The notes beneath the pieces were generated by a model that worked only from the letters and a program-made list of their open reading frames with translations, searched no databases and was not told the origin of the DNA. Shown one piece after another: positions 1-11,430 of a DNA stretch of 64,000 bases. Position 1 is the first letter of the stretch. Each line of letters opens with the position of its first letter. Source of the stretch: Congeria kusceri (taxonomy: Eukaryota > Mollusca > Bivalvia > Myida > Dreissenidae); the NCBI GenBank assembly GCA_027627225.1, contig CM051033.1:52734410-52798409 (forward strand). Reading direction: 5' to 3'. The translations under genes were made by a program, and so were the position numbers.

Positions 1-406
1 AGTATTCATCCGTACGGATTCAACATCACGTTAGACCTGGAGGATTCAACACCACGTTAGACCAGGATTTCAACATTACACTAATTTTTCAGTTATCACT
101 GAACTGTGGACTTTTTCAGGGTACTCATTGTGTACAAACATTTTAAGTTCTAGGGGTCAAAACTATTACTTTCTGTCTACTGTGTGTGAATACTAATTTT
201 TGCAGAATTATTGGATATATCAGTTGAGACTTATTTATATTATTTTACATTCTAAAACGGGGGGTGGGGTTGACAACTGTAATATCTTATATTTATCTGA
301 ACTGTATATATTGTAAGTGTGTAAGAAGGAATTCACATCATTCCACTATTGCATGTTTAATAATTACCTGGTGCAGGTTCTAATAACAAATCCTCCAAGT
401 TTCAAT

Positions 407-890
407 TGCATTTCTGTCTCAGATCTTGATTAATTTTTAAAGTGCTGTTATTTCAAATACGCATGTAAACTATTTTATATTATTTTAGTTATTTAATCAA
501 GTCGATTCATTGCAATTTTCCCACTCGTCTGAATTTGGCCAGGTTCAATTCTTCATTAAGTTTGTGTTTTGGAGGATCTCGATCTTTCGTCATAAAAGTG
601 TTTTTATCTGGTTCATTTCTTGCGTTCTATTCCATTAGAATTCCAATTTTTAACTTGCATTTCTGTCTCAGATCTTGAATAATTTTTAAAGTGCTGCTAT
701 TTCATATACGCATGTAAAATATTTTATATTACTTTAGTTATTTAATCAAGTCGATTCATTGCAATTTCCCCATTCGTCTGAATTTGGCCAGGTTGAATTC
801 TTCATTAAGTTTGTGTTTTGGAGGATCTCGATCTTTCTTCTTAAAAGTGTTTTTATCTGGTTCATTTATTGCGTTCTATTCCATTAGAAT
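407..890. repeat. Direct duplication, about 235 bp, 249-bp offset
   Basis: Positions 407-641 and 656-890 are near-identical direct copies with a fixed offset of 249 bp and a few substitutions. Both run from the segment starting TGCATTTCTGTCTCAG to the one ending CCATTAGAAT. The 63-residue reading frame over the second copy is interrupted in the first, so I do not call it coding. Upstream, 17-75 holds a smaller duplicated phrase around CACGTTAGACC. Confidence 0.9.
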
Positions 891-2379
891 CGATATTATT
901 TCCTTGAGTTTGCTGGAATTTCGGCATAATTTTGACACCATTTCCTTTGACCTTGTGACCAAATATCGACCTTGACAATAACTTGACAATGTACATGTAG
1001 ATATTTATATACATGTACTATGGTCATTTGCTGTTTAGTAGAACTACGTAGCCTGATATCAATATTATATTGGTAGTTAGTTTAGTTAATTCTAAAGCCC
1101 AGATATAATAACATGCAACATTTGTTGATACATACAATTTTGAAATCAGGGAGAAATGAAACATTCACTATATGTTTCTGTTCTTGCTGATATTTTGTTA
1201 TTATGTGTGTAAATAAATATATTTAAACAGATAATAGACACACAATATAAAGTCAGATAAAGCATTATAGCTGTTTTATTCAGTATCTGTGTGAGATTAC
1301 GGTCAAAACAACATATTGGAAAGTATTTCATGGTTTACCGTATAACCCAATTTGTTTCTTATAAGCGCACCAATTTTATTGTGTTACCGTAAAATACTCA
1401 GTCAAACAAAATTAAATTAAAATTAAATTAACAAAAGAGAATTGAAAAAAAGCATGCGACTGCTGTATATAAAATAAATGTTTTGAATTCAAATAAATTG
1501 AAGTAAAGGTTAAAAAATAAATAAATAAATAATTCATTTTATTAAAATAATTTAATTAATTAATAATTTAGTTTAAAAAAGAATAAAAAGAAAATAAACA
1601 TTAATAGATAAATAAATAAATTATTATAGTGTGTATTATATTACACTACCAATATATATAAGTGAGTGCACTATTGATTTAAATATTGGACAAATTTAAT
1701 TTGAAAATTATTGGAGTGCTTAGTTTATTATTTGGTTTTTATGAAAGTGATTTTAGTGGAGTGATTTGAAAGTGAATTGGACAGCAAAGGCAGTCAACAA
1801 TTCTGATGTTGAATGCATAGTGAAATTATAGTGACAGATTTTATAAAAGGATACTAATTGATAGCATTTTGTTGGAACTGGAGAGTTTGTTGAAATTGTG
1901 TGATTGAACTTGATCTTTGAAGATGATTTGGACATCTTGTGGTGATGAAAACTTGTGTTGAATTTTGAACTTTATAGCAGTGTTGAGAAAAACAGTTGTG
2001 TTGAACAGTGTTGGTGTTGAACTAATTGACAACAGTGAAAAGTGAAAACAGTGATTACTGTGGACAATTAAATAGTAAATGTAAATAGTGATAATGACAT
2101 GTGAATATTGTTTACAGTGAATATAGGAGACTGAGAGCAGAGATTAAGTAGACAGTCATCAGGTGAATACATGTACAGTGAATATTGATCAAGTGAATTT
2201 ATTGAAGTTTGATCAATTGAACTTAGTGTTTGTATCATTATAGAGAAATAGTGATCACAATTACATTTGAGGTGTGTAGATTTTCTAAGAAAATTTTGAC
2301 TAATATTGCAAACTTGCAAACTGAATATATTGTGTATATTTAGTTTTTGTGGAAGAACAGTGGTGACTATTAGTACATT
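891..2379. other. No gene seen; AT-rich, later part possibly retroelement leader
   Basis: The stretch is AT-rich with many short stop-ridden frames on both strands. From about 1640 to 2379 it is dominated by short GTGA/AGTGA-type phrases and runs straight into the gag-like frame at 2380, so it may be the untranslated leader of that element. I could not find a matching pair of long terminal repeats or a convincing primer-binding site. Confidence 0.4.
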
Positions 2380-3524
2380 ATGGAACCAGCTGAGGATATA
2401 GACGAACATGGATTAGACATGGCAACGGGAGGAATTTCAGAAGATGAAATGAAGCTGTTACAAGCGCCGAAATTATTAGACATTGAACCACGAGTTAATA
2501 CAGCTAAATATTTAGTGAAAATTGCTCACGCCTTTGGTGGACACGAACAGAAATATCAACCTCCAAGTGAAATACATGAAGAAATAGTGAGCTATCAATT
2601 TCCCAAACTATAATTTTTCTACAGAGAAGAAGGAAAGGGGGAAGTGACATGGAATACTTTCAAGTACGAAGTCCAAGCATTTATTAACAGTAAGATGTTC
2701 AAGCCCCAACAGATTCTAATGGGTGTTCGAAGAGCGATGAAAGGTGCAGCAGGTGATGTAATAAGGAGATTAGACCCTGATTTGTCATTAGCTGAAGTTC
2801 TGGAAAAATTGGAGAACGCCTATGGCAGCATCAAATCGAGAGAAAGCATAATGCGAAAATTCTACTCGATGCAACAGAAAGTAGGCAAACGTGACTCTGT
2901 CTGTGCCGCTAGATTAGATGAAGTGTTTGACAAGGCAATTAATTTAAAAGGACTGAAGCGTAGTGAAACTGAAATCTTGAAAAGAAGTACTCCATGCTGG
3001 TTTATTAAAAGAGCTCAAACATTTGTTAGCCTATCAGTGCGACAAACGTAAAGACTATGACGATTTTAAGAAAGAATTACGAAAAATTAGAAGCTGAAAT
3101 AAAAGAAGAAAGAACTGACATCAAAACCTGCAAACTTGTTATAAACAAAGAAGATAAAGACATGAAAGAAATGAAGGACTTGTTATTTTAACATAATAAA
3201 AGAATAGAACAGCTAGAAAAGAAACAACCGACTTATTACCAATATGGAGGGAGGTATCCTAATGGCGGAAGAAACATGTATTGAGGTATGGGGAACAGAG
3301 GTAGAGGTCAGAATAGAGGAAGAGGCACATACACGCCTCAGAGACACACAGCAGGTACAACCTTTCGTAGGACCTGCTACATTTGTAATGAAATTGGACA
3401 TACACAAATAAATTGTCCCTTCAATGGTGACCGGGAGGTTGTTTGCTATAAGTGCAATGAAAGAGGACATAAGCAGTATAACTGCCCAAAAGAATATGTG
3501 ATCCAGTCACAGGGTCCAACTTGA
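2380..3524 (+). pseudogene. Ty3/Gypsy-type gag remnant, frameshifted
   Basis: This is a decayed capsid/nucleocapsid gene of an LTR retrotransposon. Frame one (2380-2613) gives an acidic N-terminal part and stops. The same protein resumes in another frame from about 2615 and runs to 3051 as a helical capsid-like segment of the type seen in mollusc gag and PNMA-like proteins (tryptophan-start helix, then a RRAMKGAAGDVIRRL helix). After another break, 3288-3524 carries arginine/glycine-rich sequence and two CCHC zinc knuckles, CYICNEIGHTQINC and CYKCNERGHKQYNC, the nucleic-acid-binding end of Gag. At least two frameshifts separate the parts, so it cannot make an intact protein. Family assignment rests on the knuckles and overall order; a domesticated gag is unlikely given the breaks. 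Confidence 0.8.
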
Positions 3525-3590
3525 GCACTTACACAGGGGACCCCAAATTAGTTGGAGAAATAAATGAAGCAATCATCAGCATTAACTAAG

Positions 3591-4328
3591 TAGCAACAAA
3601 AGTTCTTCTAGACACTGGTAGCTGTGTAAGCATCGTTTCAGAATCCTTTCACTGAGAACATCTTAATAATGTGGATATACAGCCAATGGGCAACATCTTA
3701 AAAATAGAATGCGCCTATGGAAATAATTTACAGTACCTTGGCGTTATTGAAATAGAACTGAATATCATAGATAAAATACTACCAAAAATGTCTTCTATTA
3801 GTAACACCGGACACTACTCTGCAAAAACTCCAATCATTTTAGGCACTAATGTTCTTCATGAAATAAATGAGTGAATGTCAAGATATACACGGCGGGAATT
3901 TTTTTACAGACTGTCAAGAAATGCACACCATGGTATCTTTGTTTCAGGACTATGATTCTTCGAGACAAAGACTTGATTAGAAATAAAAACCGAATTGCTG
4001 TGAATAGAAGTGCCACCCCACATAATATTTTACTCAAACCACAGCAGCTATATTGCAGGAATCCAGTGAAAGTAATCTGCCATCATATGTCGACATAACA
4101 CCAGCAGTAGTCCAATTTAAAAATAAATTAAGCAAAGAGGTGACTGTGACGCTTTTGAACTTGACCACAAATACTGTCAACATTGCACCACGTGCTATTA
4201 TATGTGAAATGCAACCAGTTATTGTAGCTGATGTACCCGTATTGGCTGTACCAAACACGGCGTACACTATCAGTGTGCTAGTTATCATAAGTAACAATGT
4301 GATACGATATATTCGCTCGTACCAATAA
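3591..4328 (+). pseudogene. Retroelement aspartic protease and pol linker remnant
   Basis: Just after the zinc knuckles, 3602-3622 encodes an aspartic protease active-site phrase containing LDTGS, followed by a conserved valine/isoleucine/serine run typical of retropepsins. The frame then breaks repeatedly. Frames at 3671-3874 and 4053-4328 keep protease flap-like and post-protease linker-like residues (a hydrophobic beta-rich segment with TVTLLN and IAPRAIICEM). No reverse transcriptase, RNase H or integrase motif follows, so pol is truncated near 4328. The order Gag, knuckles, protease fits Ty3/Gypsy elements; this is a dead fragment. Confidence 0.65.
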
Positions 4329-6692
4329 GAATGTCTGTCCGAATATTCAATTTATCTGCCAAAGCCATTACAATTATCTTTTGCGAACTGAAATCAGCAC
4401 TCATGGATACCAGAAACACAAAGTAAACACATTATGAACACGTACAGACACGTTCGGTATATTTATTTAAAATATTTAATCCTTGATAACAAGAACAGCT
4501 AAAGAACATGTTCTTTGCAATGAAACATGATTTAATGGAAAATGAATGGAGATGGCGAGGGACGTCAAAGATATAACTGCATTTCAAGTTGGAAGTTGAG
4601 GCTTCTTTAAACGCAACAAAATGTCACTTGTAACGCACCGGCAACCTTACAGCGATTGATGAAGAGTTGAATGGGCGAATTTAACTTCAATTATTGTCTC
4701 ATATATCTTTATGACATCATACTGTATAGCCATGGTTTGCTTAAGGCAATCCAGAGTTATAAGATTACTGACGCGCTTGCGCACGATGAACATAGACCTT
4801 AAATTGTCCATTCATGAATCCGGAAGTTGTATATCGCTGTCATTTGGTCTCAAAAAACGGCATCAAAACCAAACCCAGTAAAATAGATGCGATACCAAAG
4901 TTACAAGTAAGACACTTTTTAGGATTGGCCGAATATTACTGTTAACTTATACGAAACTTTGTCCAAATAGCCCGGCCGATCAATGAATAAAAGTGTAGTT
5001 TTAACATATTTAAAATGAACTCGAGTGGCTAATTCAATTAAGTAGCATGTATGCTGATGTTTTTTTGTAGTTTAGACTAAGTCAAGTTTCGGTTAGAAAC
5101 TGATACACGACCCTTTAAAACAGAGGGACGTAACATATGTAAAACAGATAACAATTTTCGTTATTTACCGCATATATTGTCATGTTGCTTGCTTGCAATA
5201 TCTATTCGTACGAACTTGATTCACATTAATTAATCAAATAATTCACGTAGCATGATGTGCTGGGCACTCCGAACATCCATTATGCAAGTTTATCTCTATC
5301 AGCAACCAACATGCATGGTGGCATTGTCAGCTGACAAAATGGCATTGCCGACAAATATGTTTAAACCGTTATCAAGCACGATTTCTGTGCAAGTTAGCAC
5401 ACTGACATCAACTAGCATGATGCAAGTGTCGCCATGCGCGATGTCTGCATCACTAAGCGCAATGACACTATCAACAAATATGCTGTAACACCGATCAATC
5501 ATGATATAATTGTTGTTTAAACTCCCCTCAATATTTTTCTTACTAAGCTATATCTACCTTCATATGTAAAACCATAAACCAAATAACGATCTAGTCAATA
5601 CGACAATCTAAGCAACCATTGCTTTTGAGTATAAATGAATAATGTAGAAAGGTAAATCAATGAGCCCTTTATGAAATATTGTAATACCTGGCATGGAAGG
5701 TATACAAGTACATAGTTGCAATATCTCCTGCCCACGAGAGAGTTGACAAACCACTTAAACTGCAACTAGGAAATTAAAGGATGAATCATTAGTGAAATTC
5801 ATTGACAGCGAAGAAAGTGAAATAACAATTGAAACCGCACAAAACTTATATTGTGTTCCGGCTTTAATTGTTTAAGGAGCATAACAAATAAGACACGCGT
5901 TTCCTGTACAGTAACGATTTAACTTTGTCCTTGGCTGACATGGATGATTTCTACAAATCCCGTGGTACATAAGTGTTCATGTTACCACTTGGAGTTCTGT
6001 GACATCTGATATTCTCTATTGTTCGAAGCCAGATGGGGTAAACGGTCTGCTTATTCAAAATCAAATACTAAATAATATTCATGAAAAGCACACACAAAGC
6101 TTGCAAACTCTTCATCAGAGTAAATCGTCTATATGACAACCATTTATTGTACATTTTCAACTTTTTTGTTTGATTATTAATCGCAATGACAACAATGCCA
6201 ACAGTCACACACGTTCCCAAATTGAAGTCAAGGTAGATATTGAGGTTGATACTGGTCTTTAGGCCATCCAGCACACCTCTCTTGATGCATGTTTGTAAGT
6301 ATTAACGTCGTACCATCAGGCCGCCACAGTCTGTAAAACAATGCAGTGGATTGAAATAACACACATATACACAGTGTTTTTGTTCTGCAAGTACCGTGAT
6401 GGCACATTTGAACTTCTGATCGTTTTTGGTGAGATTTACATAATTAATAATCGGAATAAAACATTAAACTTTGTTATTATTACAACGTAATATTCAATTG
6501 ATAATGTAGCTAATCAATGCAATGGGGTGTGTCACGTGTACGTAAGTTTCCGGTTCACTTTCATAAACGTTAAGTCGACGGGTAGACATCGAAGGCGAAG
6601 TATAGCACTGGCATTAGCACATGTAGCAATATTTAATGTTTGTTTGGAAATCAAAGTTTATGTAAGGGCATAATCACCATAAGTGCTAAGTA
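4329..6692. other. No recognisable gene
   Basis: No frame here matches a family I recognise and no splice-compatible exon set emerges. Frames at 5252-5488 (+) and 5299-5502 (-) are both open over the same 190 bp. The DNA there is a loose series of imprecise CA/TG-rich phrases with GCAATG and ACATC cores, which is the more likely reason both strands are open. The last 150 bp before 6693 would contain the promoter and 5' UTR of the Ig receptor; I see no clear TATA box. Confidence 0.5.
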
Positions 6693-6750
6693 ATGGTTTG
6701 TTTCACGCTGAACGCATTTGGAATTAGTATGCTGTTTGCTGGTATTAAAC
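6693..6750 (+). CDS. Ig receptor exon 1: start codon and leader
   Basis: ATG at 6693 has G at -3 and G at +4, a fair Kozak context. It encodes MVCFTLNAFGISMLFAGIK plus one base, then a consensus donor GTAAGT at 6751 (phase 1). The mildly hydrophobic stretch before the lysine is a plausible short signal peptide. I chose this start because its phase joins exactly to the Ig exon. Confidence 0.65.
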
Positions 6751-9700
6751 GTAAGTATGAACATAGACTTCTTTTGCATAGATAGTCCGTTTTTTCTGAA
6801 TTGTCAAAACATGAATAATTTCACGATGGATGCGTTATTTATATCCTCGGCCAGCATTGGTGATTTTCCGATAGCTAGCTTCGGGTATCGGGTATTAAAT
6901 ACTACCTGTGGTGTATGATATTTAAAGCAGGGTTTTCAACAAAGCAGTAAAACAATATGGTAGAGCAAAAAGCTTAGAGGGATATTGCTCGTCACGTCAA
7001 CTTAGCTTTTGCTGGTTCGAGTACCGTCAATTAAAAAATATCTTGAGCAAAAAGGAAATATTTTAAATGTTCAATTGCTTGTTTTTAATAAACATTAGAT
7101 TTTATATTTACAGTTATTTGTTATGTTATTTTCATTTCTGTTTGTTTCTTTCTTTACTTTTTTATTATTTATTTAATGTTCATTAAAATATATAATTCAT
7201 AACATATTAATTTAAAAACAAAATCAGATAAGAGCTTCTTCGTCTCCGTCTGACGTGTCCGTCTTTGTGGTGTTTTTAATATTATGTTATTCTTGGAAAT
7301 CATGATTTACTTTAAGCAATTGTGTTGAAACAATGTACAATGATAAAAATCATGCGTAAAAGTTAAATAAAGAAATATAAAAATATCTGTCTGAGATTCT
7401 AACCCGGACCGCTCCGTTAATAACCGATACTTTTCGTCTTTAAACCACTGTTCAGTGCAGAATTGCATATGTTTTCTATCATGTATTGTGTATATCATAA
7501 AGGCTAATCAATACACGTAATTATGCCGGAAAACTGCGACGAAAGTCAAATTCTAAAAATAACACACTCAACCATCGTGAAATTATTCATGTTTTGACAG
7601 TTCAGAAAAAAAACGGACTATACGCTCGATGCGCTGGTATGATAATTATCCGTAATCTGTGAAATGAAAGTAACAAACAAAAAACAATAACAGTGCAATA
7701 TTTGCAGTGTTGCAGCCACCACACATCAACATTCTTGTGGTTTCTGGGCATACAATACAAATATTGTGTGACCGCCATGACGCTGTAACTGGAGTAACGC
7801 GAATATACAGAAATTATTCTATAGGATTTGAGTCGATAGTGAAAGTAGTAAACAGTGACAAAGACTGCATTGTGTCCACTGATCTACCTTCGGAAACAGT
7901 GCAATGCGTTTGTATGCCAGGGAATCGAGTTGTTTGCAATATTTCTGGTAACAGTATTGCAAACAGAGATGGACAGTGGACATGTGCAATATTCGAAAAT
8001 AAAATTCCTGTGTTTAGCAATGTTGCAAGCGCATCGCAAGGTATGTTCATTATTACACTGAAATCCTCCATTGTTTGTCAATAACAAAAACAATGGCATA
8101 GTTATATGAGGAAGTAATCATTTGATAAATGTAATGTAAATATAAATGTTAATAAAACCATATATATAAACTGCCAAACCGTTATAAGTTTAATACTGTG
8201 CATTAAGCATGCACATTAAGAAATCTGTGCTTTAGGCGGAAGTCAACGGTCCTTTGAGAGGGTAATTTCCAAAAACAGGTATCGCGAAAAACTACTTCTA
8301 TTCTTGGCAGGCTACGAGTCAGTTAACCAAAACTTATTTGGGCCCTTCTTAAAAACAATTACAATTCACGAATGTTTTCTTACCAATTAACTATTTAAGA
8401 TAATGTTTGTCATGTGTAATATAATATGTATATCATGTGATTTATTAAAATTACAGTTTCTTAAAAAGTCACTTTATTAAAAAAATGTTAAGTCAAATTA
8501 ATGACACGCCTATTTTCGTTGTTTACTTGAATGTAACCGAAATATTCATTTGAGAGACCTGGAAGACGACCGCTAAATTAATGCGCTACATCGTTTTGTT
8601 TTTTTTATCGTTGTGAAAGTGTTGTTTCTAGTTACAGATACTTATTCAATTTTTTGACAATATATTACTGTGATCTATTAATTTTAAACTGTATTATGGA
8701 AAATCTAGAGCACGCATCGTATGACTAACTTTTTACTCAGTAGGCTACGAATCATTAACAATTGATGCTCCTAACTACCACGTTTTATCGGTTATACTGC
8801 ATGGCTCGTTGCAGATTGACTTGTTAACTGGCATGTATATAATTCCGTTTGCATTAGATAATTAGCTTGATAAGAAAACATGTTACCAAGTTAGTCGTTC
8901 AAACAAACGTTTACTTTATAGCAAAAATGCACACGTAATTCACATGCTTTTAGTTTTTTTGTCGCCAATAGTCTTTTAACGCTGTTAGCGTTTTGATTTA
9001 TTTATATATTTAAATCAGGAAGGAGCTCGACAGTGTCCACTGTAGATCCTATTTCTGACATTGCTAGCACAACGGTAATAAACACGAATCAGAGTCGAGA
9101 CAATGAAGCAGACGAAACTACAATAATAGATGGTATTGTGATAGGAATAACTCATATTGATTTATTGTATTTAATATTCGACGGACTATATCACATTGTT
9201 TAAACAGTTTAGGTATTTGGGTTTATTGGGTTTATTGTCCTGTTAAAGTTTAATAAATGTCCCAATTAATTATTCAATAAACAATAAGGATTCTATAATT
9301 ATGCGGGTCATTCAATCATTTTAAGATATATATTTGAACAAAAAAAAGCCTTGCTAATATATTACGCATACACAAGAGCAATATTTTTACAGCAACTAGT
9401 TGTTGTTTACAGATGTAGCTGATATGTCGACTGTTATTGCGATCGCAAATGTCAGATCTTCGACGACAGAACATGCTATTCAGAAAACAGCTAGCTCCAA
9501 TGCAATCGGTAGCCTTTTATAAGCAATGTATTTAGCAGTCAAAAAGATAATTTCCTTGGCTTATAAGAACTCACCAATAATAAGTAATATTAACCAAATT
9601 GGGCAAACCTAGAGGAACGATGAGACTAAGCGTGCTTTTACATTTCAATGCTTAAAGGTGTATGATATGTGCTGAGTAAATGCCAATGAGGTTAACACAT

Positions 9701-11379
9701 ATTTCGGCTGGTACACAATAAGTAACCAATCTGTTGTCCGAATAGTATTTTTTTTATTCAGACAGTTTCTATCAGAAGTTCATAATCATCGCGGCTGCGG
9801 GTGTGGTTTTACTTCTTGCGGCAACGTTACTGATTTGCGTCTACAGAAAATACCAAATAAATACAGGTTGTACGCAACTGAAATTAAGTTTACTTGGAAT
9901 GTGTAATATGTAATTAATATACACGTACCAGTAGTTATATATCTATCATGTTTACTAAAATATAAAACCTATAATTGCAGGCATAGTACATATATATTGT
10001 TAAACATTTTTCTACCTATTTAGCATAGGTTATTGCGTCCTAATTGCAATTGCACAAAGTAATCGACCACAGTAATAAATTGTATATGTTGGATTAACTA
10101 TAAAATAAATGCTTAATGTGTCAACAATTATATTTTATAGAAGCAATTAGTCCCTCCAGAGGTGACAGTACTAGCGGTGCAGAAAACACCGTTCACGAGC
10201 TCTTTTCTGAAGGCGTAGCTGAAAGACAACGCTCAGCAGTGGACCACTATGATCGCATACCAATGATGGTTATATCGCCTATGGCTGACAGTTTCCCTCT
10301 CTCACTCGACGCCATGACTCTAGAAGATGCCACTGAGTCAGAGACTGAACAGAGAAGTACAAGTGTGCACTATTACGAAACAATTCCGGATAGTCCAGAT
10401 GCCGATGTGCCCGCGTCTCAAAGTAAGTGACCTTTTGATTTTGACGACAGCATGCGTGTATACGAGTCCCATAACGACTTTGGTGTTTCTTTTTGTGCTT
10501 GTTTACATACACTATACATATACGTGTTACTGTTAAATACAAAAACGATAGCTTGAAGTTGACGGCGTTTCCTTGTGTTGTTCCGTGAAATTATTTCCCT
10601 AAAATTGACGAACGTTTTTTTCTATACGGAAACCTATATCAAACATAACTTACAAGCCCTTTTAATTTGAGTCATTAATATGACACTAATTTATATTTTA
10701 GACGAGAACGAGGAATCCAAAACACATGCGTATGTATTCATTTTGATTTGAATATGGAACGTGCATTGGTTTGCATTTTTAGACACCTACTTAAGCGGAA
10801 ATAATATGTATATATATGTAACGAAACTATGGAGAGAAATAGGACAATGTGATTGTTTTACAAAACATTAACTGGAATGAATTTAATTTTGCTATTTACC
10901 GGCGTTATACGAAATTTCTTGCAGCAGTAAGCCGCGGTGCAAATGTTACTGTTAATTGCTGAATTATTGATTAGGTGGCTGAAGCTACGCGTCTCTGTTT
11001 TATTAACACTCAAACGCTTTATGGCTATATGTGTGTTCTGTATTTCCATGCGTATGTTCGTAATACGCAACTGCGACGCATGCTCATTACCTAACAAAAA
11101 AACATAACTACCCGGGGAACTCTAAACTAGATTCAAACCGCATGTTCATATAGCGCCTTCTTTCAAACAATTATAAGCAATTGCCATTCCATGCCATTGT
11201 AATTTATATTGATTTATGTAGGCATGCCTTAATTTAGAAATGGTGTGATTAATACAAAACCAGTTTAGGTTGTTCAGAATGTCAATGTTTTCCGTAGCAC
11301 TGAAACGGTTCGCTATGAGAATCTTCTTGGAACGAGAACCGATGAGAAAACGCAGTACAGCACCTTAGCAAACAGCTAG
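6693..11379 (+). CDS. Ig-domain transmembrane receptor with tyrosine-motif tail
   Basis: I assemble this gene from eight exons: 6693-6750, 7708-8040, 9019-9132, 9413-9508, 9762-9866, 10141-10422, 10702-10733 and 11278-11379, 1122 nt in all, giving 373 residues. The first six junctions are all phase 1, the usual pattern for Ig-superfamily genes. Order of parts: leader (1-20), Ig-like domain (about 21-131), Ser/Thr/Asp-rich stalk (132-200), one membrane span (about 206-228) with a KYQ/RK stop-transfer side, and a 145-residue tail. The tail has tyrosines in YxxI/L context at 272, 314, 353 and 367; the last pair (YENL, ten residues, YSTL) fits the wide ITAM spacing. Inferred role: cell-surface recognition coupled to SH2-domain signalling. 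The family member is not identified. The weakest point is the donor of exon 7, where a stronger site 4 bp earlier would break the last frame. Confidence 0.75.
7708..8040 (+). CDS. Ig receptor exon 2: Ig-like domain
   Basis: The acceptor TTTGCAG ends at 7707 and the donor AAG|GTATGT follows 8040; the exon is phase 1-1, so it is a self-contained module. It encodes a V-like fold candidate: first cysteine in QILCDRHD, a middle rich in beta-strand residues, and the second canonical cysteine in DGQWTCAIF. Four further cysteines (KDC, VQC, VC, VVC) suggest an extra disulfide. One Ig domain only is visible in this gene. Confidence 0.8.
8233..9000 (+). repeat. Intron sequence shared with 22676-23515
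   Basis: Intron 2 of the Ig receptor, from the phrase around CAACGGTCCTTTGAGAGGG to that around TTGTCGCCAATAG, reappears in the same orientation and order at 22676-23515, with scattered substitutions and indels. Either the other locus is a relic copy of the receptor intron, or both are insertions of one dispersed repeat. Confidence 0.8.
9019..9132 (+). CDS. Ig receptor exon 3: stalk
   Basis: Acceptor AATCAG ends at 9018, donor G|GTATTG begins at 9133, phase 1 on both sides. The 38 residues are Ser/Thr/Asp-rich (GRSSTVSTVDPISDIAST at the start), as expected of a glycosylated extracellular stalk. Confidence 0.7.
9413..9508 (+). CDS. Ig receptor exon 4: stalk
   Basis: Acceptor TTTACAG ends at 9412; donor G|GTAGCC is weak. 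Phase 1 on both sides. The 32 residues continue the Ser/Thr-rich stalk. Confidence 0.65.
9762..9866 (+). CDS. Ig receptor exon 5: transmembrane segment
   Basis: A strong pyrimidine tract and CAG end at 9761; donor G|GTTGTA follows 9866; phase 1-1. The exon encodes DSFYQKFI then a 20-residue Ala/Val/Leu/Ile stretch ending ICVYRKYQ. Basic residues on the inner side give type I topology. No acidic or basic residue lies within the span, so there is no sign of pairing with a charged adaptor. Confidence 0.85.
10141..10422 (+). CDS. Ig receptor exon 6: cytoplasmic tail, two YxxI motifs
   Basis: Acceptor TTTTATAG ends at 10140; donor CAAA|GTAAGT; phase 1-1. The exon encodes an acidic, Ser/Thr-rich tail with two repeated tyrosine contexts, HYDRIP (Tyr 272) and YYETIP (Tyr 314), 42 residues apart. 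The YxxIP form with a preceding histidine-tyrosine recurs in both, suggesting an internally duplicated phosphorylation motif. Confidence 0.75.
10702..10733 (+). CDS. Ig receptor exon 7: short tail exon, donor uncertain
   Basis: Acceptor ATTTTAG ends at 10701. Phase 1 entry gives NENEESKTHAY. Ending at 10733 with donor GTATTC keeps the frame into exon 8. A better donor, GTATGT at 10730, would instead leave phase 2 and could join an acceptor at 10781 to give a short alternative end. The two donors may reflect alternative splicing. Confidence 0.45.
11278..11379 (+). CDS. Ig receptor exon 8: ITAM-like C-terminus and stop
   Basis: Acceptor TTGTTCAG ends at 11277 and the frame runs 33 codons to TAG. 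It contains RYENLLGTRTDEKTQYSTLA: YENL and YSTL separated by ten residues, within the 6-12 accepted for ITAMs. The other two frames lack this pattern, which is why I accept the exon despite the uncertain upstream donor. Confidence 0.6.
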   Translation, partial: NVNVFRSTETVRYENLLGTRTDEKTQYSTLANS

Positions 11380-11430
11380 ATAATTATCAACCGCAACGGA
11401 CCTGGCTACGACTACATTTTTTCCCGCTGT

